From positions 248,001 through 312,000 of the forward strand of contig CAVZQE010000020.1 in assembly GCA_963777325.1 (NCBI GenBank): a DNA stretch of 64,000 bases, written 5' to 3'. The number at the start of each line of letters is the position of its first letter. The first letter of the stretch is position 1. This stretch comes from JAFAXA01 sp963777325 (GTDB taxonomy: Bacteria > Pseudomonadota > Alphaproteobacteria > Acetobacterales > Acetobacteraceae). Below, in pieces: positions 56,272-64,000 of this stretch. A program made the position numbers and the translations under genes. The notes under the pieces are model-generated. The model did not search any database. It saw only the letters and a list, made by a program, of their open reading frames with translations, and was not told where the DNA came from.

Positions 56272-57773
56272 GTCCTGACATGGCATCGGGGAGCCGCCGC
56301 GAACGGCTCTCCGTCGCGGGCGTGGCGAAGTCATTCTCGGGCACGCAGGTGCTGCACGGGATCGACTTCTCCGTGCGCGAAGGCGAAGTGGTGGCGTTGC
56401 TCGGCGAGAACGGCGCCGGCAAATCGACCCTCTCCTCCATCATCGCCGGGCTGATCCAGCCCGATCGCGGCCGCATGACGTGGGAAGGCGCGCCGTATGC
56501 GCCGGCTTCTCCGGGCGCGGCCCTGGATGCGGGCATCGGCCTTATCCATCAGGAAATGCGCCTGCTGCCGGATCTGTCGATCGCGGAGAACGTGTTCGTC
56601 GGCCGCCTGCCGGAGCGCGCGGGCCGGGTCGATCGCACCGCAATGCGCCGGCGCGCGGCGGAGCAGTTGCAGCGCCTCGGCCTGAACGTGCCGCCGACGC
56701 GGCTCGTGCGCACGCTGCGGGTCGCCGCGCAGCAGCAGGTCGAGATCGCGAAGGCGCTGACCTTGAACGCGCGCCTGCTCATTCTGGACGAGCCGACCGC
56801 CGCGCTAGGCGGCGCCGAGACCGAGCAGCTTTTTGCTCAGATCGAACGCCTGCGTAACGAAGGCGTGTCGTTCATCTACATCAGCCACCGGCTGGAGGAG
56901 ATCGCGCGCATCGCGAACCGCATCGTGGTGCTGCGGGACGGCCATCTGGTCGCCCGCCACGAGACGGCGCAGGTGCCGGTCGCGAGACTGCTGCGCGACA
57001 TGGTCGGGCGGAACATCGAGCGCCTGTTTCCGCAAACCGCCGCGCCGTCCGAACGCGAGGTGCTGCGCGTCGAGGGTCTCACCTCCGCCGCCGGAGCGTT
57101 CCGCGACGTGAGCTTCGCCGTGCGCGCGGGCGAGATCTTCGGCATCGCCGGCATCGTCGGGGCCGGGCGCACGGAGCTTGTGCGCGGCATTCTGGGCGCG
57201 GACCGGATCGCGAGCGGCAGCGTGTGGCTGGACGGGCAGAAGGTGCGCCTGCGCGATCCGGGAGAGGCGATCCGCGCCGGCATCGTTCTCGTGCCCGAGG
57301 ATCGCAAGGCCCAGGGCGTGCTGCTGGAACAGGATCTCGCGGCCAATCTCGCATTGGGCAACATGGACCGGCTCGCGCCGGGCGGGTGGCTATGGCCGGC
57401 GCGCGCCCGCGCCTTCGCGCAAGCGCTGATCGAGCGCATGGGGGTCAAGGGCCGCCCCGGTCAGTTGGCGCGCTTCCTGTCGGGCGGCAACCAGCAGAAG
57501 GTCGTGATCGCGCGGTGGCTGGCGCGGACGCCGAAGGTGTTCATTCTCGACGAGCCGACACGCGGCATCGACGTCGGCGCTCGGGCGGCCATCTACGAAC
57601 TGATCGCGGAACTGGCGCGCGCGGGGATGGCCGTGGTGATCGTCAGCTCGGATCTGGACGAGGTGCTGGGCCTGTCGCATCGCGTGCTGGTGCTGAGCCG
57701 CGGGCGGCAGATGGGCATCCTCGGCGCGGAAGCGGCGAGCAGCGTGGCCGTGATGGAATTGGCGACGGCATAG
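56268..57773 (+). CDS. Sugar ABC transporter ATP-binding protein (RbsA-like, two domains)
   Basis: A 501-residue tandem ATPase. The first domain has Walker A LLGENGAGKSTLSSIIAG and Walker B LLILDEPTAALG, with a degenerate signature (LRVAAQQQVEIAKAL). The second has the altered P-loop GIAGIVGAGRTELVRGIL typical of RbsA-type proteins, with canonical signature LSGGNQQKVVIARWLAR and Walker B VFILDEPTRGIDVGARA. One catalytically strong and one weak site is normal for this family. GTG 56268 overlaps the binding-protein stop; ATG 56280 is an alternative start. Confidence 0.93.
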   Translation: MSPDMASGSRRERLSVAGVAKSFSGTQVLHGIDFSVREGEVVALLGENGAGKSTLSSIIAGLIQPDRGRMTWEGAPYAPASPGAALDAGIGLIHQEMRLLPDLSIAENVFVGRLPERAGRVDRTAMRRRAAEQLQRLGLNVPPTRLVRTLRVAAQQQVEIAKALTLNARLLILDEPTAALGGAETEQLFAQIERLRNEGVSFIYISHRLEEIARIANRIVVLRDGHLVARHETAQVPVARLLRDMVGRNIERLFPQTAAPSEREVLRVEGLTSAAGAFRDVSFAVRAGEIFGIAGIVGAGRTELVRGILGADRIASGSVWLDGQKVRLRDPGEAIRAGIVLVPEDRKAQGVLLEQDLAANLALGNMDRLAPGGWLWPARARAFAQALIERMGVKGRPGQLARFLSGGNQQKVVIARWLARTPKVFILDEPTRGIDVGARAAIYELIAELARAGMAVVIVSSDLDEVLGLSHRVLVLSRGRQMGILGAEAASSVAVMELATA

Positions 57774-57782
57774 GAGCGAAAC

Positions 57783-58550
57783 ATGGACCTGTTCAGCCTC
57801 GCCGGGCGGGTGGCGCTGGTGACGGGAGCGGCGAGCGGCATCGGCCAGCGGATCGCGGTCGGGCTCGCCGAGGCCGGCGCGGACGTCGCGTGCGTCGATC
57901 GGGGCGCATCGGCGGAGGGCGTGCGCGAGACGGTGCAGCGCATCCACGGCCTCGGACGGCGGGCGCTGGCGCTGGAGGCCGACGTGACCAACGCGGGCGC
58001 ATTGGAACGGGCCGTTTCGGACGCAGAGACGAAATTGGGGCCGCTCGCCGCCGCCGTGAATTGCGCCGGGATCGCCAACGCGACAGCCGCCGAGGAAATG
58101 CCCGAGACGCAGTGGCGGCAGACGATCGACGTCAATCTCACCGGCGTGTTCCTGTCCTGCCAGGCCGAGGCCAGGGCCATGCTGCCGCGCCGGCGCGGCG
58201 CGATCGTCAACATCGCCTCGATGTCCGGCAGCATCGTCAATCGCGGGCTGTTGCAGGCCCACTACAACACGTCCAAGGCCGGGGTGATCCATCTCTCAAA
58301 GAGTCTCGCGATGGAATGGAGCGATCGCGGCCTGCGCGTCAACGCGATCAGTCCGGGATACACCCTGACACCGATGAATCTGCGTCCGGAAGTGGCCGAC
58401 GCGCGAAAGGTGTTCGAGCGCGATACGCCGATGGGCCGCATGGCCAGCGTGGACGAGATGGTGGGGCCGACCGTGTTCCTGTGCAGCGACGCATCCTCGT
58501 TCGTCACCGGCATCGACCTGCTCGTCGATGGTGGCTTTGTCTGCTGGTAG
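57783..58550 (+). CDS. SDR dehydrogenase 1 (polyol/sugar alcohol type)
   Basis: A 255-residue classical short-chain dehydrogenase. TGAASGIG at residues 14-21 binds the cofactor. Asp39 at the end of strand 2 (ACVDRG) favours NAD over NADP. The NCAGIA block lies near residue 93, and the catalytic set is Ser146/148, Tyr161 and Lys165 (HYNTSK). VNAISPGYTLTPMNLRPEVA resembles sugar-alcohol and threitol-type SDRs. It sits 9 bases after the ATPase gene. The likely role is oxidation of an imported polyol to a ketose; the exact alcohol is unknown. Confidence 0.88.
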   Translation: MDLFSLAGRVALVTGAASGIGQRIAVGLAEAGADVACVDRGASAEGVRETVQRIHGLGRRALALEADVTNAGALERAVSDAETKLGPLAAAVNCAGIANATAAEEMPETQWRQTIDVNLTGVFLSCQAEARAMLPRRRGAIVNIASMSGSIVNRGLLQAHYNTSKAGVIHLSKSLAMEWSDRGLRVNAISPGYTLTPMNLRPEVADARKVFERDTPMGRMASVDEMVGPTVFLCSDASSFVTGIDLLVDGGFVCW

Positions 58551-58556
58551 GGCGGC

Positions 58557-59525
58557 ATGGCGCGCTCCGACGAACTGCGCCTCATCGCGCAGGTAGCGCG
58601 CATGTATCACATCGACGCGATGAAGCAGTCCGACATCGCCGCGCGCCTCGGCATCTCGCAAGCGGGCATCTCCCGCCTGCTCCAGCGCGCGCGTGACGAG
58701 AACGTCGTTCGCATCACGATCGAGGCGCCGCGCGGGACGTTTCCTGATCTGGAGGAGACGCTCTGCCGTCAGTACGGTCTCAGCGAGGCCGTCGTTGCCG
58801 ACTGCGCCGAAAATCGCGAAGAGCAGATCCTGGCGCGCATCGGCGAAGCGGCCGCGCATTATTTCGAGACCACGCTGCAACCGGGCGAGGTCATCGGGAT
58901 CTCGTCCTGGAGCGAGTCGCTGCTGCGCATGGTCGACAACATCCGGCCGCTGAAGCGCGTCGCCGCCGAAAGCGTCGTGCAGATTCTGGGCGGCATGGGC
59001 AACCCGGCGGTGCAGGCGCACGCGACCAATCTCACCGGTCGGCTGGCCCGCCTCACCCATGCGACGCCGCTGCTGCTGGCGACGCAAGGTGTTGCGGGGT
59101 CGGCCGGAGCGAAGCAGGCGCTCCTCGACGATCCGTTCGTGCGGAAGACGATCGAGCAGTTCTCCCGCATCACCACGGCACTGGTCGGCATCGGCGCCGT
59201 CGAGCCGTCGAAGCTGCTGGCCGATAGCGGCAACATCTTCACCGCGAGCGAGCTTGCGGAGCTGGCCGCGCTGGGCGCCGCCGGCGACATCTGCCTCCAC
59301 TTCTTCGATGCGTCTGGAAAGGCCGTGGAGTCCTCCTTCGGCGGCAGGGTGATCGGGATCACCCCGGAGCAGCTGCGGCGAGTGCGACGCGTCGTCGCGG
59401 TCGCGGGCGGTGCGCGCAAGATCCGCGCCCTGCAAGGCGCGATGCGCAGCGGCCTCGTTGGCGTGCTAATCACGGACAGCTTCACCGCCCACGCTCTGGC
59501 CGAGGAGACGAACGATGTTTCTTGA
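58557..59525 (+). CDS. SorC/DeoR-type sugar-binding transcriptional regulator
   Basis: A 322-residue SorC-family regulator. The N-terminal helix-turn-helix is QSDIAARLGISQAGISRLLQ at about residues 24-43. The sugar-binding domain follows, with EVIGISSWSESLLRMVDNI and ILGGMGNPAVQAHATNLTGR as the usual phosphosugar-binding blocks and LVGIGAVEPSKLLADSGNIF further on. Members sense phosphorylated intermediates, often as tetramers. It is encoded inside the operon between the two dehydrogenases and overlaps the second by 11 bases, so it would be autoregulated. The direct repeat at 50962-50995 is its probable site. Confidence 0.92.
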   Translation: MARSDELRLIAQVARMYHIDAMKQSDIAARLGISQAGISRLLQRARDENVVRITIEAPRGTFPDLEETLCRQYGLSEAVVADCAENREEQILARIGEAAAHYFETTLQPGEVIGISSWSESLLRMVDNIRPLKRVAAESVVQILGGMGNPAVQAHATNLTGRLARLTHATPLLLATQGVAGSAGAKQALLDDPFVRKTIEQFSRITTALVGIGAVEPSKLLADSGNIFTASELAELAALGAAGDICLHFFDASGKAVESSFGGRVIGITPEQLRRVRRVVAVAGGARKIRALQGAMRSGLVGVLITDSFTAHALAEETNDVS

Positions 59526-60294
59526 AGGCAAAACCGCCGTCGTGACGGGCGCGAGCCGCGGCATCGGCGCGGCGATCGCGCGACGCCTCGCCGCCGAGGG
59601 CGCGTCCGTGGTGGTCAGCGCCAACGAGAGCGGCGTGCATGAGGTCGCGGCCAGGATCGTCGCCACGGGCGGCCGGGCGCTGGCCGTGGTGGGCGACGTG
59701 ACCCGTAAGGCCGACGTGCAGGCGCTGTACGATGCGGCCGAGCAGGCGTTCGGCCGCATCGACATCTCGGTGCAAAACGCCGGGGTCATCACCATCGCCC
59801 GCGTCGAGAACATGACCGAGGACGAATGGGACCGGGTCATGGCGGTCAATACCAAGGGCGTGTTCCTGTGCTGCCAGGAAGCGATCGCCCGCATCCGCAA
59901 GCACGACGAGGGCGGCCGCCTGATCAACACCGCATCCGGTCAGGCGCGTCAGGGTTTTGTTTTCACGCCGCATTACGCGGCCAGCAAGTTCGGCGTCGTC
60001 GGCCTTACGCAGAGCCTCGCGAAAGAGGTCGCGGCCGAAGGCATCACCGTCAACGCCTTCTGCCCCGGCATCATCGACACCGACATGTGGGCCTATAACG
60101 ACAAGGCCTGGGGCGAACTGCTCGGCGACTACAAGCCGGGCGAGCTGATGGCCGAGTGGGTGCGCGGCATTCCGATGAAGCGCGCCGGCACCGGCGAGGA
60201 CGTGGCGGGGCTGGTCGCGTTCCTGGCCGGGCCGGACGCCGGATACATCACCGGCCAGACGATCAACGTCGATGGCGGCCTCATCATGTCCTGA
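59515..60294 (+). CDS. SDR dehydrogenase 2
   Basis: A 259-residue classical SDR. TGASRGIG at residues 11-18 binds the cofactor and the NAGVITIARVENMT block starts at residue 88. The catalytic set is Ser141, Tyr154 and Lys158 (HYAASK). ITVNAFCPGIIDTDMWAYND is shared with sorbitol/galactitol and acetoin-type SDRs. Strand 2 ends VVVSANES without an acidic residue, so cofactor preference may differ from SDR 1. ATG 59515 lies inside the regulator gene. Two dehydrogenases in one operon suggest either two oxidation steps or use of two stereoisomers. Confidence 0.88.
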   Translation: MFLEGKTAVVTGASRGIGAAIARRLAAEGASVVVSANESGVHEVAARIVATGGRALAVVGDVTRKADVQALYDAAEQAFGRIDISVQNAGVITIARVENMTEDEWDRVMAVNTKGVFLCCQEAIARIRKHDEGGRLINTASGQARQGFVFTPHYAASKFGVVGLTQSLAKEVAAEGITVNAFCPGIIDTDMWAYNDKAWGELLGDYKPGELMAEWVRGIPMKRAGTGEDVAGLVAFLAGPDAGYITGQTINVDGGLIMS

Positions 60295-60320
60295 CCGCCG
60301 GCCAAACACGCGGAGCGGCT

Positions 60321-61004
60321 TCAGGCCGACACGATCACGCCCTCGCGCAACGTCACCACCCGGTCCATGCGCGCGGCGAGTTCGGGATTGTGGGTCGCGA
60401 TCAGCGCCGCGACGCCCTCGCCGCGCACGGTCGCGAGCAGTTCGTCGAACACGACGGACGCGGTGCCGACATCGAGATTGCCGGTCGGCTCGTCCGCCAG
60501 CAGCACGCGCGGGCTGTTGGCGAGCGCGCGCGCGATCGCGACACGCTGCTGCTCGCCGCCGGAGAGCTTGCCAGGCAGATGCCCGGCCCGTTCGGACAGG
60601 CCCAGCGCCGCGAGCAAGCGCCCCGCCCGCGCGCGCGCATCCTCCCGCCGCCGTCCCGCGATCATCTGCGGCAGCTCGACATTCTCGGCCGCGGAAAACT
60701 CCGCCAGCAGATGGTGGAACTGATAGACGAAGCCGATCGTGTCGCGGCGGATCGCGGTTCGTTCCGCGTCGGACAACGCCCCGGCATCGCGGCCCTGCAC
60801 GATGACGGCGCCGCCATCCGGCTGCTCCAGCAATCCGGCGAGATGCAGCAGCGTCGACTTGCCGGTGCCGGACGGCGCGACCAGGGCCACGATCTCGCCG
60901 GCCCGCAACTCCAGATCGGCGCCGCGCAGGACCGGCAGCACGCCCGCCTCCGTGCGGTAGCTGCGCTCGACGCGGCGCAGGACGAGCGGCGGCGCGTCAT
61001 TCAT
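60321..61004 (-). CDS. lolD: Lipoprotein-releasing system ATPase LolD
   Basis: The 227-residue ATPase of the LolCDE complex that releases outer-membrane lipoproteins from the inner membrane. Walker A is VAPSGTGKSTLLHLAGLL, the signature LSGGEQQRVAIARALAN, and Walker B LLADEPTGNLD. FVYQFHHLLAEFSAAENVEL is the LolD-specific Q-loop region. Its start overlaps the end of lolC by 8 bases, and it converges on the sugar operon with 26 bases between. Confidence 0.95.
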   Translation of the reverse strand: MNDAPPLVLRRVERSYRTEAGVLPVLRGADLELRAGEIVALVAPSGTGKSTLLHLAGLLEQPDGGAVIVQGRDAGALSDAERTAIRRDTIGFVYQFHHLLAEFSAAENVELPQMIAGRRREDARARAGRLLAALGLSERAGHLPGKLSGGEQQRVAIARALANSPRVLLADEPTGNLDVGTASVVFDELLATVRGEGVAALIATHNPELAARMDRVVTLREGVIVSA

Positions 61005-62247
61005 TCCGCAGCGCCTCGACCGGGTCGGTGCGCGCGGCCCGCCAGCTTGGATAGAGCGTCGCGAGCAGCGACAGCGCCAGCGCCATCACCACGATCTGCA
61101 ACACCTCGTGCCAGTTCAGCCGCGCCGGCAGATGCGTCAGGTAATAGACCTCGGGGTTGAAGACATCGACCCCGGTGACGTCCTGGACCCAGCCCTGGAT
61201 GGTCTGGATGTTGAGGCAGAACAGCACGCCGATGACGGTTCCGCCGATGGTTCCGGTCAGGCCCACGGATGCGCCGCACATCAGGAAGATGCGCATGACC
61301 GCGCCGCGCCCCGCGCCCAGCGTGCGCAGCACCGCGATGTCGCGGGTCTTGTCCTTCACCATCATGATCAGCGACGAGATCACGTTGAAGGCAGCCACCA
61401 GGATGATGAGCGTCAGGATCAGGAACATCACGTTCTGCTCGACCTGCACGGCCGCGAAGAAGCTGTTGTTGTTCTGCTGCCAGTCCAGCACGGCGATCGG
61501 GATGCCGTGCAGCGTCTCGCGGATGGCGCGCGCGATCTCGCCGACGCGGTCGGGGTCCGACACCGAAACCTCGATCTGCGTCGCTTCTCCCGGCTTCTGG
61601 AAAAAGATCTGCGCGGCCCCGATCGGCAGGAACACGTAGCTCGTGTCGTATTCGTTCATCCCGACCTGGAAGATCGCGGCGACGCGGTAGGCCCGCACGC
61701 GCGGGACGGTGCCGAACGCGGTCGCGGCGCCTTCCGGGGAGACGAGCGTGAGCGGGTCCGCGATCCTGAGGCCGAACTTGCGCGCGAGCCCGACACCGAC
61801 GGCGATCGCGTCGTCGCCCTGGAACGCATCCAGCGAACCGCCGATGATGTGATCGCTGACCGCGTGCAGCGCCTTCAGATCCGGCTGCGAGATGCCGCGC
61901 ACCAAGCCGCCGGTCGAGCGGCCGCGATCGTCGGTCAGCAGTACCTGCCCGTCGAGCACCGGCGTCGCCGACACGACGCCCGGAACGGCCCGTATCCTGG
62001 CCGCGAGCGCGTCGTAGTTCGTGAGCGGCGCGCCCGCGCCGTAGACGCCGAGATGGCCGTTGAAGCCGAGGATGCGGTTGAGGAGATCGACCTTGAAGCC
62101 GCCCATCACGCTCATGACGATGATGAGCGTCGCGACCCCGAGCGCGATGCCGACGAGCGAGAAACCCGCGATGACCGAGACGAACCGCTCGCCGCGCCTG
62201 GCCCGCAGATAGCGGCCGGCGACCGCACGCTCGAACGCGCCGAACAC
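60997..62247 (-). CDS. lolC: Lipoprotein-releasing ABC transporter permease (LolC/LolE)
   Basis: A 416-residue permease with four membrane segments: one at the N-terminus (VSVIAGFSLVGIALGVATLI), a periplasmic domain of about 220 residues, and three at the C-terminus (LIILVAAFNVISSLIMMVKD, MCGASVGLTGTIGGTVIGV, VVMALALSLLATLYPSW). KTRDIAVLRTLGAGRGAVMR is the coupling-helix signature and RTDPVEALRNE the conserved end. A single gene suggests the LolF-type homodimer used by alphaproteobacteria in place of LolC plus LolE. GTG 62247 overlaps the proS stop. Confidence 0.93.
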   Translation of the reverse strand: MFGAFERAVAGRYLRARRGERFVSVIAGFSLVGIALGVATLIIVMSVMGGFKVDLLNRILGFNGHLGVYGAGAPLTNYDALAARIRAVPGVVSATPVLDGQVLLTDDRGRSTGGLVRGISQPDLKALHAVSDHIIGGSLDAFQGDDAIAVGVGLARKFGLRIADPLTLVSPEGAATAFGTVPRVRAYRVAAIFQVGMNEYDTSYVFLPIGAAQIFFQKPGEATQIEVSVSDPDRVGEIARAIRETLHGIPIAVLDWQQNNNSFFAAVQVEQNVMFLILTLIILVAAFNVISSLIMMVKDKTRDIAVLRTLGAGRGAVMRIFLMCGASVGLTGTIGGTVIGVLFCLNIQTIQGWVQDVTGVDVFNPEVYYLTHLPARLNWHEVLQIVVMALALSLLATLYPSWRAARTDPVEALRNE

Positions 62248-62249
62248 GG

Positions 62250-63560
62250 TCAGAGAACGCGCGCGAGCGCGTCTTCCACGGCGACATCCTGACGCTCTCC
62301 GGTCGCGCGCCGCTTCAGCTCGACGCGCCCCGCCGCCGCGCCGCGTGGACCGACCACGATCTGCCAGGGATGGCCCATCAAATCCGCGTCCGCGAACTTG
62401 ACGCCCGCGCGCTCGTCGCGGTCGTCGTAGAGCGCGACCCCCGGCATTTGCGCATAGAGGCGCTCGGCGATCTCGTCGCACAGCGCGTCGCCGCGCTTGA
62501 GATTGAGGATGGCCGCGCGGAACGGCGCAACGGTGTCCGGCCAGATGATCCCGGCCTCGTCATGGCTCGCCTCGATCACCGCGCCCACGAGGCGAGAGAC
62601 GCCGATGCCGTAGCTGCCCATTTCGGGATGCACCGGCTTGCCGTCCGGCCCCGCGACGGTCAGCCCCATCGCGGCGCTGTACTTCGTGCCGAAATAGAAG
62701 ATGTGTCCGACCTCAATGCCGCGTCCCTCGCGCCGCCGGTCGGACGCGACCCTCTCCCACTGCGCGGTGTCGTGCTTCTCGTCGGTCGCTGCATAATGCG
62801 AGGTCATCGTCTCGAAGAAGCGCGCCAGATCCTCGGGCGACTGCCCGGAGAACGCATCCGACGTGTAGTCGATCTCCTCGAACGCGGCGTCGAACCAGAC
62901 CTGGCTCTCTCCGGTCGGCGCAAGGATGATGAATTCGTGGCTAAGCTCGCCGCCGATCGGCCCGGTATCGGCCGCCATCGGGATCGCTTTCAGGCCGAGC
63001 CGCTGGAAGGTCCGCATATAGGCGAGCATCATCCGGCGGTAGCTCAGCACGGCGCCCGCGTGGTCGAAATCGATGCTGTAGGCGTCCTTCATCAGGAACT
63101 CACGCCCGCGCATGACCCCGAAGCGCGGACGCACCTCGTCGCGGAACTTCCACTGGATGTGGTAGAGGATCTGCGGCAGCTCGCGGTAGCTCCTGAGCGA
63201 CTGGCGCGCGAGATCCGTGACCATCTCCTCGTTGGTCGGCCCGTACAGCATTTCGCGCTGATGGCGGTCCGTGATGCGCAGCATCTCCCGGCCGTAATCC
63301 TCGTAGCGGCCGCTTTCCCGCCATAGCTCGGCGGGCTGGATCGTCGGCATCAGCAGCTCCTGCGCCCCCGCCCGGTCCTGCTCCTCCCGCACGATCTGCT
63401 CGATGTGCCGGAGGGCGCGGAGGCCAGCGGGCAGCCACGCATAAATGCCGGCCGAGGTCTGCCGCACCAGCCCCGCCCGCAGCATCAGGCGGTGCGAGAC
63501 GATCTGCGCCTCCGCCGGGGTTTCCTTCAGGGTGGGGATGAAGCTGTGGGAAAGGCGCAT
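62250..63560 (-). CDS. proS: Prolyl-tRNA synthetase (alphaproteobacterial short form)
   Basis: A 436-residue class II synthetase lacking the editing insert, as is usual in alphaproteobacteria. Motif 1 region: SHRLMLRAGLVRQTSAGIYA. TNEEMVTDLARQSLRSYREL and QWKFRDEVRPRFGVMRGREF form motif 2 with its Arg. MGSYGIGVSRLVGAVIE is motif 3. The C-terminal anticodon-binding domain includes YDDRDERAGVKFADADLMGH. ATG 63560, giving MRLSHSFIPTLKETPAEAQI, is preferred over an upstream in-frame start that adds about 100 improbable residues. Confidence 0.97.
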   Translation of the reverse strand: MRLSHSFIPTLKETPAEAQIVSHRLMLRAGLVRQTSAGIYAWLPAGLRALRHIEQIVREEQDRAGAQELLMPTIQPAELWRESGRYEDYGREMLRITDRHQREMLYGPTNEEMVTDLARQSLRSYRELPQILYHIQWKFRDEVRPRFGVMRGREFLMKDAYSIDFDHAGAVLSYRRMMLAYMRTFQRLGLKAIPMAADTGPIGGELSHEFIILAPTGESQVWFDAAFEEIDYTSDAFSGQSPEDLARFFETMTSHYAATDEKHDTAQWERVASDRRREGRGIEVGHIFYFGTKYSAAMGLTVAGPDGKPVHPEMGSYGIGVSRLVGAVIEASHDEAGIIWPDTVAPFRAAILNLKRGDALCDEIAERLYAQMPGVALYDDRDERAGVKFADADLMGHPWQIVVGPRGAAAGRVELKRRATGERQDVAVEDALARVL

Positions 63561-63876
63561 GGCGAGATCCGTGCTGGGATGGCGGCGGACCCTACCGATG
63601 CCGCGCCCGCTCCGCCAGATCCGGCGCGGGAGCCGGAGCAGGCCGCGGCCCAAGCATGGGCTTTGTGCATTGCACGACATCATTGCGCAAAACCGCTCGG
63701 TATCCACAAGAATCGATCCTGATTGAGCGTGACTTAATCCCGGAGAGTGAGTAATCAGAAGGGGGCGAGGTCGAGCCGACCGCCCAGGTTTAGGGAGCAA
63801 ACGCGTCACACGGCAGGCGAGGAAAAATCCTCCGCCTGTCCGTGATAGGCGCAAGAGAGCGACGCAAGAACGGCGC
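63561..63876. other. Intergenic region between the DUF1467-like gene and proS
   Basis: This 316-base stretch has no credible coding frame. It contains a long hairpin (63812-63841), a copy of a GTTTAGGGAGnAAACG sequence at 63788-63803, and an AT-richer segment around 63690-63760 that is the best place for a proS promoter. I could not define a promoter with confidence. Confidence 0.5.
63812..63841. terminator. Hairpin downstream of the DUF1467-like gene
   Basis: GGCAGGCGAGGA and TCCTCCGCCTGTCC pair over about twelve bases with one bulge and one G-T around a short A-rich loop. It lies 36 bases beyond the stop of the minus-strand DUF1467-like gene and upstream of proS, so it may separate the two transcripts. 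There is no T-run after it. Confidence 0.45.
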
Positions 63877-64000
63877 TCAGTCCTCCGGCAGCGCCAGCCA
63901 GCCGTGCCGGAAGCTGAGCCAGTCGCTTTCGATTACGAGATAGCACAGGCACCAGATGACGGCGGAGATGAGAGTGGTCGCGATCGCCTTGCGCACCAGG
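63877..64000 (-). CDS. DUF1467-like small membrane protein, N-terminus outside window
   Basis: The last 40 codons of a minus-strand gene enter from the right edge: LVRKAIATTLISAVIWCLCY followed by LVIESDWLSFRHGWLALPED and a TGA. One hydrophobic helix is visible. The RKAIATTLISA pattern resembles the C-terminal half of DUF1467 proteins, two-helix membrane proteins often encoded immediately upstream of proS in alphaproteobacteria. Both sequence and position support this, but the fragment is short. Function unknown. Confidence 0.6.
   Translation of the reverse strand, partial: LVRKAIATTLISAVIWCLCYLVIESDWLSFRHGWLALPED

Noticed and set aside
53614..56334. Minus-strand 900-codon frame across the kinase, permease and binding-protein genes
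   Set aside because: It crosses three genuine plus-strand genes and has arginine- and histidine-rich composition typical of antisense frames in GC-rich genomes.

Overview
The window is GC-rich DNA with alphaproteobacterial gene order, most likely from Rhodospirillales/Acetobacterales. The evidence is the minus-strand run rpsB-tsf-pyrH-frr-uppS-cdsA-dxr-rseP-(SMR)-bamA-skp-lpxD-fabZ-lpxA-lpxI, the proS-lolC-lolD block beside dnaE, the ycjX/TIGR01620 pair, and frequent GTG and TTG starts. No rRNA, CRISPR array, transposase or phage gene is visible. There is one tRNA gene, tRNA-Val(GAC).

Layout. 1-5.3 kb (+): a glycoconjugate-type cluster cut by the left edge, with a methyltransferase, a glycosidase whose catalytic motifs appear circularly permuted, a GT4 glycosyltransferase, a GNAT/BioF2-like acyltransferase, a second methyltransferase and a GT9-like protein. 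5.3-8.0 kb (-): histidine phosphatase, inositol-3-phosphate synthase and a two-domain retropepsin-like protein. 8.1-17.5 kb (mostly +): IlvD/Edd sugar-acid dehydratase, tRNA-Val, N-formylglutamate amidohydrolase, lytic transglycosylase, an RND efflux pair and a PIG-L deacetylase. 17.6-21.4 kb (-): small lipoprotein, then GspK, GspJ and GspI directly downstream of a GH28 polygalacturonase. 21.5-26.2 kb (+): pepN and zwf around a Nudix gene. 26.2-30.9 kb (-): orphan substrate-binding protein, TIGR01620/YcjX pair, gloA and lpxI. 31.3-44.9 kb (-): the envelope, isoprenoid and translation super-operon. 45.1-46.9 kb (+): two tandem paralogous lipoproteins and a low-GC broken gene. 46.9-50.9 kb (-): cupin protein and dnaE. 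51-60.3 kb (+): a sugar or polyol operon. 60.3-64 kb (-): lolD, lolC, proS and a partial DUF1467-like gene.

The most interesting unit is the 51-60.3 kb operon. It encodes a split transketolase (two genes), an FGGY kinase, a complete ribose-type ABC importer, two SDR dehydrogenases and a SorC-family regulator, preceded by a 16-bp direct repeat that looks like an operator. It lies between lolD and dnaE, which are usually neighbours in alphaproteobacteria. The logic is uptake, oxidation of a polyol to a ketose, phosphorylation, then transfer of a two-carbon unit by transketolase. This resembles the known apulose-4-phosphate transketolase route of D-apiose catabolism, but with dehydrogenases where that route has an isomerase. 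The substrate is not known.

Data quality. Many genes are frameshifted, including the essential genes rpsB, cdsA, rseP and bamA. In the cases that could be resolved, removing one or two extra bases from a short repeat restores a full family-length protein. I read these as sequence errors rather than gene decay and annotate such genes across their full span.
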